64,000 nt of DNA. It comes from Atriophallophorus winterbourni. Lineage: Eukaryota > Platyhelminthes > Trematoda > Plagiorchiida > Microphallidae. The position numbers were made by a program, and so were the translations under genes. Location: the NCBI GenBank assembly GCA_013407085.1, contig JACCGJ010019459.1, positions 24,964 through 88,963 on the forward strand, given 5' to 3'. A model generated the notes under the pieces. That model was not told where the DNA came from. It saw only the letters and a list, made by a program, of their open reading frames with translations, and did no database searches. Positions 12,401-20,280 of the stretch are shown one piece after another. Within the stretch, counting starts at the first letter, position 1. Each line of letters begins with the position of its first letter.

Positions 12401-14421
12401 GGGTATTTTGTTTCGCAGGTTCGAGAAAATTCATTTAAAAAACATTAAAACATCGTGCATGCTGAAATCTCGTCAACTTCCATCACAGCGCTTGATGTGC
12501 TGGTATACGAAACCAAAGCTGTTTCGGATTTTAATGTGACTGGTGATGTAAATTTTTCTATTCAACTATGTTTCTCTCTTGTTCGTTAATTGTATTCGAA
12601 TAAATGTGGTTAAATTAATTGTATTCGCTTACAATTATTTTAAACAAATAAATCTATTTTCTTCATCTTCAATTAAAACCGTCATATGATTGGCATGGAC
12701 TTTGGTTAGGCTACCTGGTTTTAAAACGATCTCAATCTGATACCACAATGTCTCTTAATCAACCACGGTTTGCGGAATCGAACTTCATGCGAAAACAAGT
12801 CATTGATTCCTTTTGGTGCATCGCAAAGCGCTCCAAAGTTAGGCAGAAGGCGAATATTTGGTCTCTTCCTCTTGCAAAATTCGCTTTGTGATATTCATTC
12901 GTTCAGTCAATAGACGAATTCAGTAACTGTTGTGATTCTTTTTAACTTTTTTCATGATATAAATTTGTCTTACTCTTGCTAGGTACGGCATTCGTGGTGC
13001 TGTTCGGGTCAAAGATAGTCAAGGGCAGGTGGCGTGGGCTGAAGGCAGTCGTCCTGGAAAAATTCGTTGGATGCCCAGCGGAAGTGGATTTGAAGTGAGT
13101 AACAGGCTTGCCGTTTCATTCCACACAGTGCATTTCACGGGTTATATATTAAAGCAGTACAGCACTAGTCTGTTTGTTTAGTTTTCAGGTCTTCGGGGTC
13201 TAGTTCTCATAACCTGTTTTCGACATAAAGCTGTACATGCGATCTGATTCCACACTGAACATGGTGCTATGCTGTATCAGTTATGCTTTTAACTATTCCA
13301 TTTAACCGTATTAAATATGTTTTGGTGGGTATCTGGGTTAAACACTTTTCTCGAAATGTCTAACTGCGATGGTATTCGAACCTGGATCGTCCGACTGCAA
13401 GTCAAACTTCATATCCACGGTGACACCTTAACTCCTATCTTTCCCTGATGCCTTGCTGATTCGATTGCAATCGGCATGCTAGAACAGAATAGAGTTTCAT
13501 TACCACTTTCCCCTTCTTATACGCCTTTTTAAACTTTGTCAATCTAACTGTATCTTAACCATGGTCAGCCTCTTATTGTAGAAGACAATGTCCGATTTCA
13601 GTCTCGTGATTTCCTACAATGCCGTTCATTCATAAGCTTTTATGCCTTACTGTGGCTGACTTGGGCCGCTAACAGCTTTTCCCATCATCCCGGGTCACAT
13701 CTAATTTACGAAAACCCACTTGGTAAATAGTGAACAATCTTCAATCTCGACAAATCCAACTTGAGACAATTTTTTTCTGCCCCCACACTGTTGCAGGTCA
13801 ATCGTATTCACGGTCAAGGAAGCGGGGTGTTGGAAGTTCGCAACACACAAACATCTGAAGTTCAATGTTACCGTCCCTTTGACCACATTCTGGTGAACAT
13901 TCAGTCAGCCGTGTCCACGGCACACGGCCTCGGTCTTCGACTGTGTTTGGCTTCTGGACCAATCTCCGGTCCTGTGGTTCTTCACAGTGGTGCAAAACAA
14001 ACGGACGTTGAACGGAAGCAGAAGTTAGTCGAGGTATGTTCCTATGATCGTGGACAATAGACTCGCTTAAAGCCAATTTGTTTAACCGCATTGCAAAATG
14101 GAACACTTGATGCGTTTATCGATATTTACTTTTTGATCCCTGCCTGCTTGTATATCGTTTTAACTGCAGCACGTTTTCTTTTCGCGCTTGTTTTTCCAGG
14201 CTGTTCACTCTAGTGACGCTGAACGTCGTCGAAAACGGGCACTAGAAGACCGCGCCACTGAATGTGAACTGGAATCCGAAGACCTGGATAACGCGATCAC
14301 TCGATTGCATAGTTCCACATCGGTTTATCACCGTGTCATGAAGATGCTCCGTCAGGATGTGGATCAGCCTGACAATGACCCGCTAGAAGGAGATGCATGT
14401 GTACAAATTGTCGAGTCATGA
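1..14421 (+). CDS. DIS3: DIS3/RRP44 exosome ribonuclease, 3' part of the gene (11 exons, 5' partial)
   Basis: Exons at 1-161, 234-387, 1236-1633, 1699-1933, 6598-6783, 8080-8319, 8911-9075, 10529-10845, 12983-13094, 13797-14033 and 14200-14421 join in one frame of 808 codons plus TGA. Every junction inside the window is GT-AG. DIS3 is the processive 3'-5' exoribonuclease of the RNA exosome. Visible in order are the end of the cold-shock/OB region, the RNB catalytic domain with [12 protein letters not shown] and [11 protein letters not shown], an S1-like C-terminal part, and a charged tail. The aspartates of the RNB motif, including the one equivalent to yeast Rrp44 D551, are present. The PIN domain and start codon lie left of the window. 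The RNB part looks somewhat longer than in human DIS3. The family call is firm; exon edges come from splice consensus and frame and have not been checked against a transcript. DIS3L is a less likely alternative. Confidence 0.93.
234..387 (+). CDS. DIS3: DIS3 exon (end of OB region)
   Basis: Follows TTTTGATCAG and completes the split Arg codon. It encodes [20 protein letters not shown] and [13 protein letters not shown], a recognisable DIS3 block. It ends in CAG before GTATTG, in phase 0. The intron after it begins with an (AAT)n tract only about 15 bases from the donor. Confidence 0.9.
402..464 (+). repeat. (AAT)n microsatellite in DIS3 intron 2
   Basis: About 20 perfect AAT units, starting 15 bases after the exon 2 donor and ending just before the hammerhead satellite monomer. 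Length is likely polymorphic. Confidence 0.98.
470..598 (+). repeat. Lone partial monomer of the right-edge hammerhead satellite
   Basis: From TTGTTTACCATTCC to CATGCAAATGAATATT this matches, base for base apart from a few changes, about 130 bases of the 232-bp tandem repeat at 62945-64000. It is in the same orientation as DIS3. The rest of the satellite unit is absent here. Confidence 0.95.
524..565 (+). ncRNA. Hammerhead ribozyme core in DIS3 intron 2, sense strand
   Basis: Order: stem I strand CCCTAC (524-529), CTGATGA (530-536), stem II GTGC/GCAC around AAACA (537-549), GAAA (550-553), self-complementary stem III ACCGGT, then C559, followed by stem I strand GTGGGT (560-565). All invariant core bases are present and the site is of GUC type, with predicted cleavage after 559. 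Stem I has five pairs because of one change (GTGGGT against GTGGGG in the array). Stem III is too short to close as a hairpin, so activity would probably need a dimer. Confidence 0.8.
640..1000 (+). repeat. Dispersed intron repeat, copy 1 (unnamed)
   Basis: Similar to 12265-12570 in intron 8. The best shared block is TCGTCAACTTCCATCACA-CGCTTGATG followed by GACGAAACC-A-GCTGTTT. No coding frame, tRNA box or terminal repeat was recognised. Confidence 0.6.
1236..1633 (+). CDS. DIS3: DIS3 exon carrying the RNB catalytic aspartates
   Basis: Begins after CTATTAG. It encodes [15 protein letters not shown] and then [18 protein letters not shown], the metal-binding aspartate cluster of RNB nucleases, followed by [12 protein letters not shown] and the [14 protein letters not shown] block. 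All four acidic positions expected there are present, so the enzyme should be catalytically competent. It ends in a split codon before GTATGT. Confidence 0.93.
1699..1933 (+). CDS. DIS3: DIS3 exon (RNB domain)
   Basis: Begins after TTCTTTAG and completes an Arg codon. It encodes [17 protein letters not shown] and [15 protein letters not shown], matching the strand-helix region after the RNB aspartates. It ends in CAG before GTAAGT, phase 0. A 4.66-kb repeat-filled intron follows. Confidence 0.9.
2050..2919. other. DIS3 intron 4, start: little recognisable; a weak tRNA-like SINE trace
   Basis: No coding frame supported. Around 2425-2500, GGTACAGCGGAT followed about 40 bases later by TAGGTTCGAACATC looks like degenerate A and B boxes of a tRNA-derived SINE. 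This is weak. Confidence 0.35.
2920..3115 (-). mobile_element. RTE-like LINE 3' end fragment, minus strand
   Basis: The reverse complement matches the 3' untranslated end of the RTE copies at 3600-4155 and 29861-30440, including the CATGGTTGTATGGCAGT-like block and the GAGGTGTAGGCACCTC-like block. It lies head to head with the plus-strand fragment that follows. Confidence 0.7.
3128..4155 (+). mobile_element. RTE-like LINE, C-terminal remnant with (GAT)n tail
   Basis: Broken frames read [54 protein letters not shown] and [30 protein letters not shown]. These are the C-terminal signature blocks of RTE-like endonuclease-reverse transcriptases. In-frame stops and frameshifts show a pseudogene. 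The element closes in a GATGATGATG run at about 4142-4153. It lies in DIS3 intron 4 in the sense direction. Confidence 0.85.
4156..4245 (-). mobile_element. RTE-like LINE 3' scrap, minus strand
   Basis: GAGTAGAACGAC followed by CGCATCATAAAAAAGCTTTCCTCG matches the complement of the RTE 3' region seen at 40200-40285. Short and diverged. Confidence 0.5.
4250..6150 (+). mobile_element. Penelope-like element remnant in DIS3 intron 4
   Basis: A decayed PLE in the sense direction. The reverse-transcriptase part is about 4790-5460: [71 protein letters not shown] and [19 protein letters not shown]. The frame is broken between these blocks, and the palm segment with YVDD is missing after KLWVR. A GIY-YIG part follows at about 5610-5826: [23 protein letters not shown] to [10 protein letters not shown]. 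Downstream, 5974-6025 folds as a hammerhead. The element belongs to a different PLE family from the ones at 16790 and 56887. It cannot be active. Confidence 0.85.
5974..6025 (+). ncRNA. Hammerhead ribozyme of the intron 4 PLE, sense to DIS3
   Basis: CTGACGA (5984-5990), one extra base, stem II GTCATC/GATGAC around TAGCTT (5992-6009), GAAA (6010-6013), then CGTC (6014-6017) with self-complementary ACGT as stem III and C17 at 6017. Stem I pairs AGAAGT-AG with CTACTTCT (6018-6025) around a two-base bulge. Invariant core bases are intact. Hammerheads in PLEs are established; this assignment is by eye. Confidence 0.72.
6151..6597. other. DIS3 intron 4, end: nothing recognised
   Basis: No supported coding frame, repeat or RNA apart from the polypyrimidine tract and the acceptor before exon 5. 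Confidence 0.5.
6598..6783 (+). CDS. DIS3: DIS3 exon (RNB domain)
   Basis: Begins after CCCTTCTTACAG. It encodes [20 protein letters not shown] and [14 protein letters not shown], the helix and the family's R+..GAL-like turn. It is exactly 62 codons in phase 0, with donor GTGCGT. Confidence 0.88.
6784..8079. other. DIS3 intron 5: nothing recognised
   Basis: AT-rich intron. Frames of 107-129 codons occur but show no family motif. A short inverted echo ATATTCCTGG-TAACAGGATATTCC lies near 7870. Confidence 0.5.
8080..8319 (+). CDS. DIS3: DIS3 exon (RNB domain)
   Basis: Begins after TTTTTTTGCCACAG. It encodes [19 protein letters not shown] and [16 protein letters not shown], the conserved MVEEFMLLAN and RKHP segments of RNB nucleases. 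It is exactly 80 codons in phase 0. Its donor, GTTTGC, is weak. Confidence 0.9.
8320..8910. other. DIS3 intron 6: nothing recognised
   Basis: AT-rich, without a coding frame or known repeat that I can see. Confidence 0.5.
8911..9075 (+). CDS. DIS3: DIS3 exon with the RNB signature
   Basis: Begins after TTAATTTGCAG. It encodes [15 protein letters not shown] and [21 protein letters not shown], the best-known signature of RNB-family exoribonucleases. The Arg residues there contact the scissile phosphate. It ends in ATC before GTAAGT, phase 0. Confidence 0.94.
9390..10430 (-). mobile_element. Decayed CR1 LINE reverse-transcriptase fragment in DIS3 intron 7
   Basis: Read on the minus strand from 10430 downwards: [49 protein letters not shown]-like and [28 protein letters not shown]. 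The order and spacing match the RT of the nearly intact CR1 at 49813-53803 (FADDIKLWTQ, TMEYAVQAWSPWLQKDMSLL). Stops and frameshifts throughout. It lies antisense to DIS3 and stops about 100 bases short of exon 8. Confidence 0.85.
10529..10845 (+). CDS. DIS3: DIS3 exon (end of RNB, start of S1)
   Basis: [11 protein letters not shown] continues directly from YADMI of the previous exon, so the acceptor is the AG at 10527-10528. [23 protein letters not shown] matches the helix before the S1 domain, and [12 protein letters not shown] opens S1. The polypyrimidine tract is poor, and decayed CR1 sequence ends only about 100 bases upstream. Confidence 0.9.
10846..12264. other. DIS3 intron 8, first part: nothing recognised
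   Basis: No supported gene. A CTGATGA at about 11122 is followed by GAAA but has no stem II. Frames near 11764-12023 show no motif. Confidence 0.45.
12265..12570 (+). repeat. Dispersed intron repeat, copy 2 (unnamed)
   Basis: Diverged copy of 640-1000 in the same orientation, sharing TCTCGTCAACTTCCATCACA and CGAAACCAAAGCTGTTTC. The family is not identified. Confidence 0.6.
12983..13094 (+). CDS. DIS3: DIS3 exon (S1 domain)
   Basis: Begins after TTGCTAG and completes an Arg codon. It encodes [15 protein letters not shown], the S1 strand matching the family's KYGLEG. It ends in GAA before GTGAGT, phase 0. Confidence 0.85.
13370..13440 (-). repeat. tRNA-derived SINE head, minus strand
   Basis: On the minus strand: AAGGTGTCACCGTGGATATG, then about 30 bases on CCAGGTTCGAATACC, arranged like the A and B boxes of a tRNA promoter. 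No acceptor stem is visible, so this is not a tRNA gene. The SINE tail was not delimited. Confidence 0.45.
13797..14033 (+). CDS. DIS3: DIS3 exon (S1 domain end)
   Basis: Begins after CACTGTTGCAG. It encodes 79 codons with [14 protein letters not shown], the strand F-D-x-I/V-x-V closing an S1 fold. Splice sites are strong (donor GTATGT). Confidence 0.85.
14200..14421 (+). CDS. DIS3: DIS3 terminal exon, charged C-tail and stop
   Basis: Begins after TTTTTCCAG. It encodes a highly charged, probably helical tail ([17 protein letters not shown]) and ends VQIVES, TGA at 14419-14421. The tail is poorly conserved, so the exon rests on frame continuity and a strong acceptor. Confidence 0.8.
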   Translation, partial: AVHSSDAERRRKRALEDRATECELESEDLDNAITRLHSSTSVYHRVMKMLRQDVDQPDNDPLEGDACVQIVES

Positions 14422-15054
14422 GTAAACAGTTTACCTTGCTTTGTTCTTTTGCATATACACGCAAGAAAAGCAGTGACGGACAAAATTTAGGTTTCGAAAT
14501 AACACATCACTTTATATTCGTCAACCGCTAAATTAAGATGACTGCAAACGATAATAGGGGACTATGGTTGGCGTGGGTTAACTACCCCGTTCTTACTCAT
14601 GGGGGCCTCAAATTTCACGCGTGTTCCTAATTGTTTTGATACACACGGAACTTCAGTTTTTCGTGGAAACCTGATTACTGTAAATAGTACGAAAACGGTC
14701 ACTGTGTTTGATGATGGAAACATGTGCATCTACGATTGTTTTGATAAACATCAATGCTGCAAACGCCTCTACCGGATAAGTTCGCTCATTTGTGCTCGAT
14801 CACATGGGCAAGTGCATTGACTGTTAAAAATATTTTAAATTATTCCAATGACAGCATGCTAGTATATTTTTATTTTAAGCCAGATTCCACAAAGGATGTT
14901 CAAAAAAATTTGGTAGCTAACGACGGTTTCGTGGTTGTTGCGTCTTATCGGATATGCGTGTCCGTGACCCGAGATTCTGACGAAGCGCTTGCCGTCTGCT
15001 TTTCAACCTTCACTTGCCACTCATGTTCGTGCCTCTGACAACAACCAAAAATTA
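14422..15054. other. Region after DIS3: no gene recognised
   Basis: Presumably the DIS3 3' UTR and intergenic DNA. No canonical AATAAA is seen in the first 400 bases after the stop. Frames at 14599-15038 show no motif. Confidence 0.4.
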
Positions 15055-15345
15055 TATTTGTGACCACTCATCCGTGCCAAGCCCATTGAACTATTCACAA
15101 AGTTGATCACGATGGTCCATAATGGAAGCATTGGACTCGAGTTTCGCTCTTATTTGAGCTCATCAGCAGTGTATATCCTCCGCTTCGGGTGTGGGATTCG
15201 AACCCCCGACCATCACCATTGTAGTCCCATGCCTTAACGACCTGGGCTACGGTCCACCGTTTGACCGATCGCAATTAAGCGTTTATGAACTGTTCTCCAG
15301 ACTGGCACATTTGAGTAGCTTTGTTTGCCCGACCAGTTCAGAAAG
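15055..15345 (-). mobile_element. tRNA-derived hammerhead SINE, minus-strand copy
   Basis: On the minus strand there is a tRNA-like head (GTAGCCCAGGTCGTTAAGGC near 15250, B box GGGGGTTCGAATCCC near 15200), then a hammerhead at 15172-15127, then a tail to about 15055. The same layout recurs at 58477-58938. It resembles the Sm-alpha type of schistosome SINE, which is known to carry a hammerhead. Confidence 0.82.
15127..15172 (-). ncRNA. SINE hammerhead ribozyme, minus strand
   Basis: CTGATGA is the complement of 15160-15166, stem II is GCTC/GAGC around AAATAA, GAAA is the complement of 15142-15145, and stem III is self-complementary ACTCGAGT with a GUC site. The core is intact; stem I is weakened by two mismatches compared with the copy at 58688-58732. 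Confidence 0.8.
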
Positions 15346-15500
15346 AGCCAGCACCCCCGAAGCGGAGGATATGCACTGCTGATGAGCTCAAATAAGAGCG
15401 AAACTCGATTCCAGTGCTTCCATTATGGACCATCGTGATCAACTTTGTGAATAATTCGATGGGCTTGGCATGGATGAGTGGTCACAAATATAAACAACAT
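15346..15500 (+). mobile_element. Hammerhead SINE fragment, plus strand, facing the copy at 15055-15345
   Basis: Runs from the GAAGCGGAGGATATGCACTG part through the hammerhead and the tail GGACCATCGTGATCAACTTT. It is a near-exact inverted echo of the minus copy, without a second tRNA-like head. Confidence 0.8.
15373..15417 (+). ncRNA. SINE hammerhead ribozyme, plus strand
   Basis: Stem I GCACTG (15373-15378) pairs with CAGTGC (15412-15417). CTGATGA (15379-15385), stem II GCTC-AAATAA-GAGC and GAAA (15400-15403) are intact. Stem III reads ACTCGATT, one base off the palindrome of its relatives, and the site triplet becomes UUC. Confidence 0.8.
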
Positions 15501-16785
15501 ATTCTCCAAATCTCGCTTAACCAAAAATTAGCCATCATGCTGTCAATGCAGTATTGCAAAATATTCAAAATAATTACCGGTGCACCACTGCACTTATTGT
15601 GGAACCTATCTTAATCCCCACATGAAGCAAATTTTCAAGTTACAAACGAAGATTTATTTTCGACTTTTCAAAAATTTAGTTAAGCGAAAAATGATTCCTG
15701 TTTAAGCGCTCACATCCCCTGCACTTACACGCCATAGATGTCATGTGCTACTCGTTTGTAGAATTTAACTTCAACTCAGTTTCTCATTCTGGTTTAGTGT
15801 AGTGGCTAGTGTGTTGACCATTTCCGCGTTTGCAAGAGGTTACTTGTAAAGAATCGCGCTGAGTTTCGTGACACTCGTTATATGAGGTTGTCTGTGATGT
15901 CTGGTCTGAATGCGATAGTTTGGAGTTCTGTGTTCTCATCATCAAGCTTACGCGCTCATTTCAATCTCTTGGTAAGAAATAAGTCATCAACAGGTTTTCT
16001 TCCGTCGTTTCGGCCTTTTACGCTTTTTTCACAGCTTCGGCGCCAAGAGTTTCTTAAGCCTCCTTTTTCTACTTGCCACTCAAAGACTTTCATGCAAGAA
16101 CTCTGTCGGCGTTACTTCTGGTAGACTCCCGAAGAGTATGGCTAATCCAGCGTTATCGTCAGCGCAGTCCATTGATTCATTTATGGTGATTACTAAGAGC
16201 TTGCGGGATTTCTGATGCTTGTTTGCCTAAATGAAATTTTTGGACAGAATCCAGGTATCTCACCGAAGCATCGACCATTAAGTTGATATGCAGAACACAG
16301 CTCTCCGACACAACACAAGAAGAGAAAGCGCTGAAAAGACACGCGACAATAATTGCGAATCCGAAATAATTCGGGTTTCGGAGGGATTGCACTAGAACGG
16401 TTCGAGCGACATCTTCGAAAGTCGTTTTCTTCTTCGTGGACAACGTCAGCCGCAATCGAATAATATACTATTCATAGAGGTCAGTCAGACAAGCCCTGCG
16501 TAGTAAGGGCTCAAAGCGTACGGTTGATCGAAGTAACAACCCGGACGAACCAGTTTCAGTTCACTGTTGTGCTTACTTGTTTTGTCTATATAAGATAGGC
16601 GTTTTTCTTTGTCCTGTGCGCATTTAACCATTTGGCTTGTGTTGTGGGATTCACGAGTCAACGCGATTAGCCTTGGGCAGTTTGACCTCAGGGATGAATC
16701 ATGACGCACTCGATGGAACGGGGGTGTGAAACGCGGGGGCTGACGTCATTAATGTTGGATCAAGTGGCCTGAAGCCTATGTAAAC
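15501..16785. other. Intergenic: no gene recognised
   Basis: Frames up to 92 codons show no motif. Around 15795-15835, TTTAGTGTAGTGGCTAGTG looks like a tRNA A box of a SINE head, but no B box follows. Left unannotated. Confidence 0.4.
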
Positions 16786-16873
16786 AACACAACACATTTG
16801 AAAATATTCGAGACCGATCGGGAGTCCATACTCATGAAAATAAAGTTTGCAATGAATCGGTTACAGTATGTTT

Positions 16874-16917
16874 TTGGTAACGTTTCGCATCTGAACACAG
16901 AAGCTTCGTCAGACAAA
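16874..16917 (-). ncRNA. Minimal PLE hammerhead, minus strand
   Basis: On the minus strand: CTGACGA, one extra A, stem II GCTTCTG paired with CAGATGC (one mismatch) and GAAA, then CGTT with palindromic ACGT as stem III. The stem I strand is TTTGT against ACCAA, weaker than TTGGT/ACCAA in the copy at 29710. Core intact. Confidence 0.6.
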
Positions 16918-17109
16918 GGGTGTCGGTACGAACAGTGTTCAGGTATAAATGGCATTCTCTTGACCAATCCTGAGTTCACTAAGCTAGACAGAGGAGATTG
17001 ATCAACCTCCTAATTGCTGTGTTCATCCCTAATTGTTTATTAATTGGTCAGGTCAGCGTATGCCGTCAAACTGCTTACGTAATCATGTGCGTATTAGGTG
17101 TGATGTTCG

Positions 17110-17300
17110 TTAATCCTAATCCGCTGCAAAACCGAGCGCCAGATTGTTGAGATATCCATCCTTCCTCCCATCCACCTTGTTCACCGCATTCGCCACAGCC
17201 TTTGTTATTTCAACAGCCTCGGCGTGAAGTCTTTACCTATAAGATTTCACACCCCGTCTTATCACTTTCACGTTATCAAGATCTACGCTGTGTCCAGTGT
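17110..17300 (-). pseudogene. PLE GIY-YIG C-terminal part, frameshifted
   Basis: Continues the element in another frame: VLDTGHSVDLDNVKVIRRG, then a stop, then RLHAEAVEITKAVANAVNKV. The same block is seen at 59351-59520 and 60840-61000. It belongs to the endonuclease domain and is out of frame with the 512-codon ORF. Confidence 0.85.
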
Positions 17301-18839
17301 CTAGCACGTCAGTGATTGATATTCACTGGGATTGCTGGGTCGCTTTCCCACTCGTTTCCTGTGTTCGTTTACCCTAGTGCAGAGTTCTCTAGACGTTTGC
17401 CCAATGTAAACACCCGCGCAACCCTTGCAGTTGATTTGGTAGATGCAGTTCGTCGCACAACCTAAAGGAGTCTTATCTTTGAGATGCATTAATACGGAGC
17501 GGAGAGTTCTACCTGCCTTATATGCTACTCTAATACCTGCGCTATTCAACATTCGACTTATTCCTTCGGAGGCGCTTTTGACATACGGTAGAGATACCGT
17601 AGCTCGCCAAACTTTTTCCGTCTTCGGTTGCGGATGTTTCACTCGGTTCAACTGGCGCTTAATTAAGCTCTTGGGGTAACCATGATTTGCAAGTCGGCGA
17701 CTGACTTCTTCATGAGCTCGTCTCTTATCTGCATCATCGCTGCAGAGGCGGTCAACCTTGTAGAATAGCGATTTTGCTATGGACTGGAATACCCTTTTGG
17801 GGTGCGCAGATGTGAATCTCGAAATGGCATCCGTGTCGATATGCTTACGATATACCGTTGTTCTTATCTTGCCGTTGTCTTTTTGCGCGAGACAGTCCAA
17901 GAACGGAAGTGTTCCTTCCGTAGACTCAGTTTCTTTTGTGACCTGGATTTTTGGATTCAAACTATTGAGATAACTATGAAATGCTTCTAGTCTGTTTCGC
18001 TTTATGATGACGAATGTATCGTCGACATAGCGCCACCATGTCTTTGGTTTTAACGCTTCGTTTCTCAAAGCTATCTCTTCGAAGTGCTCCATGTACATAT
18101 TCGCTAGCACTGGAGAAATGGGTGAGCCCATCGCCAAACCATCGTTTTGCTTGTATAGCTGTCCATTAAATAAGAAGTGGTTCATATTTAGACAAATTGC
18201 TACACCGTTGATGATTTGTTGTACACTCAAGTTGGTACGATCCTTCAAGGTCATATCGGAGTTAAGTGATTTCCTCACTAATTCTAAAGCGCTTGTAGTG
18301 TCAACATTCGTGAACAAGGAGCTTACGTCAAAACTAACCATCATCTCATCCTCCCCAATTGTTACGGTACTTGAGCGACGAACAAAATCAAACGAGTTTT
18401 TAATAAAAGAATTCGTGTTACCAACCAATGGTTTCAAAAGCTGAGCAAGGTGCTTAGCCAATTCGTGTGTTGGGGATCCAATGCCGTCTACAATGGGCCT
18501 TAAGGGGATGCCTACCTTATGTATCTTCGGAAGTCCATAGAACCTGGGTGTCTGAGCAGATTTAGGGTAGAGCATGAACCATAAACTTTGACCAAGGTTT
18601 TCCTTAATTCCTTGCAGGTATCTTGAAACAACCCTCTTACGGTTATTCATAATGGTCGTAGCTCCAAGGTTGTCAATAACCTGATACGGACCTTCAACAA
18701 GGTGTGACTCTGCCTTATCTCTATAATCACTTTTAGAAAGAATCACAGTTGCCTTGCCTTTATCTGCCTTAGTGATCACTATTTCCTCATCTTTTCGCAA
18801 TTTAAGAAGTGCTTGTTGTTCATCTCGCGTAAGATTCAT
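17301..18839 (-). CDS. PLE reverse transcriptase with start of GIY-YIG endonuclease, 512 codons open
   Basis: Uninterrupted frame of 512 residues. Visible in order: KADKGKATVILSKSDY (about 24-39), PRFYGLPKIHKVGIPLRPIV (98-117), palm motif A MMVSFDVSSLFTNVD (166-180), motif B GLAMGSPISPVLANMYM (234-250), catalytic RYVDDTFVI (270-278), and from about 476 the GIY-YIG start GVYIGQTSRELCTRV. PLE proteins prime reverse transcription at nicked or telomeric ends. The frame ends at QSLTC; the rest of the endonuclease continues in another frame at 17110-17300, so a frameshift cuts it. The PLE N-terminal segment seen at 57714-57971 is absent. All RT catalytic residues survive, which suggests a young copy. 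Confidence 0.9.
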   Translation of the reverse strand: MNLTRDEQQALLKLRKDEEIVITKADKGKATVILSKSDYRDKAESHLVEGPYQVIDNLGATTIMNNRKRVVSRYLQGIKENLGQSLWFMLYPKSAQTPRFYGLPKIHKVGIPLRPIVDGIGSPTHELAKHLAQLLKPLVGNTNSFIKNSFDFVRRSSTVTIGEDEMMVSFDVSSLFTNVDTTSALELVRKSLNSDMTLKDRTNLSVQQIINGVAICLNMNHFLFNGQLYKQNDGLAMGSPISPVLANMYMEHFEEIALRNEALKPKTWWRYVDDTFVIIKRNRLEAFHSYLNSLNPKIQVTKETESTEGTLPFLDCLAQKDNGKIRTTVYRKHIDTDAISRFTSAHPKRVFQSIAKSLFYKVDRLCSDDADKRRAHEEVSRRLANHGYPKSLIKRQLNRVKHPQPKTEKVWRATVSLPYVKSASEGISRMLNSAGIRVAYKAGRTLRSVLMHLKDKTPLGCATNCIYQINCKGCAGVYIGQTSRELCTRVNEHRKRVGKRPSNPSEYQSLTC

Positions 18840-18915
18840 CCTTTCTGGTTGTTGTTTTTTGATAATACTAGATATACCGTTTCGCAGTGCATCTGCCTGA
18901 TTTTCAGGTAGCTGT

Positions 18916-20280
18916 TAGAACAATGAATGCGACTCGGCATCTAATTACCTGGCGCAATCACTCTCGGCTTGCCCCACCCGCTACAATATCGCGTCTACAG
19001 AATTTGAAATATCAGCATTGGGCTATGAATTAATTCGCAAAACAGTATTAATCTTCGAAGGAGTGTTCTCTTGATTTTCTTTCCTTTTCAGGCTACTTGA
19101 GCTCATGTAACCGGTGCATATCCCCGATTTTGCCAACATAATGTTGTACGTGGGATCGGGAAGTGATCAATTCCCGGTACTGTAATGCATGGGTCAATTT
19201 TATCGCATGAAAAATGGCCATATTTCAAAAGTCCGCTTGACTGACTGTTCAAATTAAGATATCGATCTTTCAGTGTTATCTACGCTTGCAGCACAAAGAC
19301 GTTTGTAACTGAGCTATGAATGCTCTGGACATTGACCATACAAAGTGGTAGTTAAGCACTGCGCACCTGCGATTAGTGTAACGCGATCGTTTATGATGAT
19401 GAAGTGAGAATAAACGGATGACGCTGAGGAAGGTATCAGTTAGACAAAACATCAACTGATGTTTCACGCAGCGATTAATCTATCCCCCCCTACAAACGTT
19501 CGCTTAAAACGGAACGGAATCGCAACAGTGAACACGTTCGCACATTCGTTCACTTTGGAGGCATCATCTACAAGCTTACGGAGAGTGGACACTCCTTCTG
19601 GCTATTGAAAGTAGATCCCGTTGTGGTTATTCGGGTAGTGTATTTAGCTGCGGGCGTTGTGTGGGAGGTTCTTCCACCCGAACGGAACTGTCTATGGAGT
19701 ATGAGACCATCGTGCACTTGTGATGTACACCCACGGTCCATATCAGCCGACGACCAATATCCGCTCTGTAGTATAATTTAATCTTAAATTTCAAAATTGA
19801 TCATATATCAAAATTCCGATTCTAATTCGAATGTAAAAAACGTTCCACTCACACCTAAAGCAATTTACAGTTTACTGTCAGTAAACACCACACGATTATT
19901 TCTTTTCGCTTTGTCACTTTTACGACAGTTAAATAATTCAACAGAATTATTATCGCTATCATCGTAGCCTAGCACCCTGACAGATTTTATCAGTTTTCAA
20001 ACTCGATTGTCGTAAATGTCGATTTTTTTTATCAAACTTCCAACTTCCGTAATACATGAACAGGAACCACTTAGTGTGATTTGAGGGTGACGAGAATGTG
20101 CTCGCGTGACATTATACAAATTTTCTCATCTCTTTGAGGTGGAAATTTCAAACGATTGGCTATTATGCTTATAGTTCAAGCGAATAGCTTTGAAATTTCA
20201 CCAGAGCGAAAAATTGTAACAGTAAGGAGAAAATTTTAAAATAAGCTGTTGTGTTTCGAATATGAATGATTGAAACCAAT
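18916..20280. other. Intergenic: no gene recognised
   Basis: No supported frame or repeat. AT-rich blocks near 19780-20240. Confidence 0.4.

Larger units (their letters stand above)
16786..18915 (-). mobile_element. Penelope-like element, minus strand, nearly complete open RT frame
   Basis: Spans the PLE coding part (18915 down to about 17110) and a non-coding 3' part down to about 16786. The non-coding part recurs at 29481-29855, 40574-40950, 58400-59300, 61020-61450 and 62100-62290. The coding part upstream of 18839 stays in frame (ADALRNGISSIIKKQQPER) until a stop near 18914, so the N-terminus is missing or displaced. The non-coding part holds a minimal hammerhead. Confidence 0.88.

Noticed and set aside
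15192..15260. Possible tRNA gene
   Set aside because: A and B boxes are present, but there is no acceptor-stem pairing and it is followed by the hammerhead, so it is the head of a SINE.
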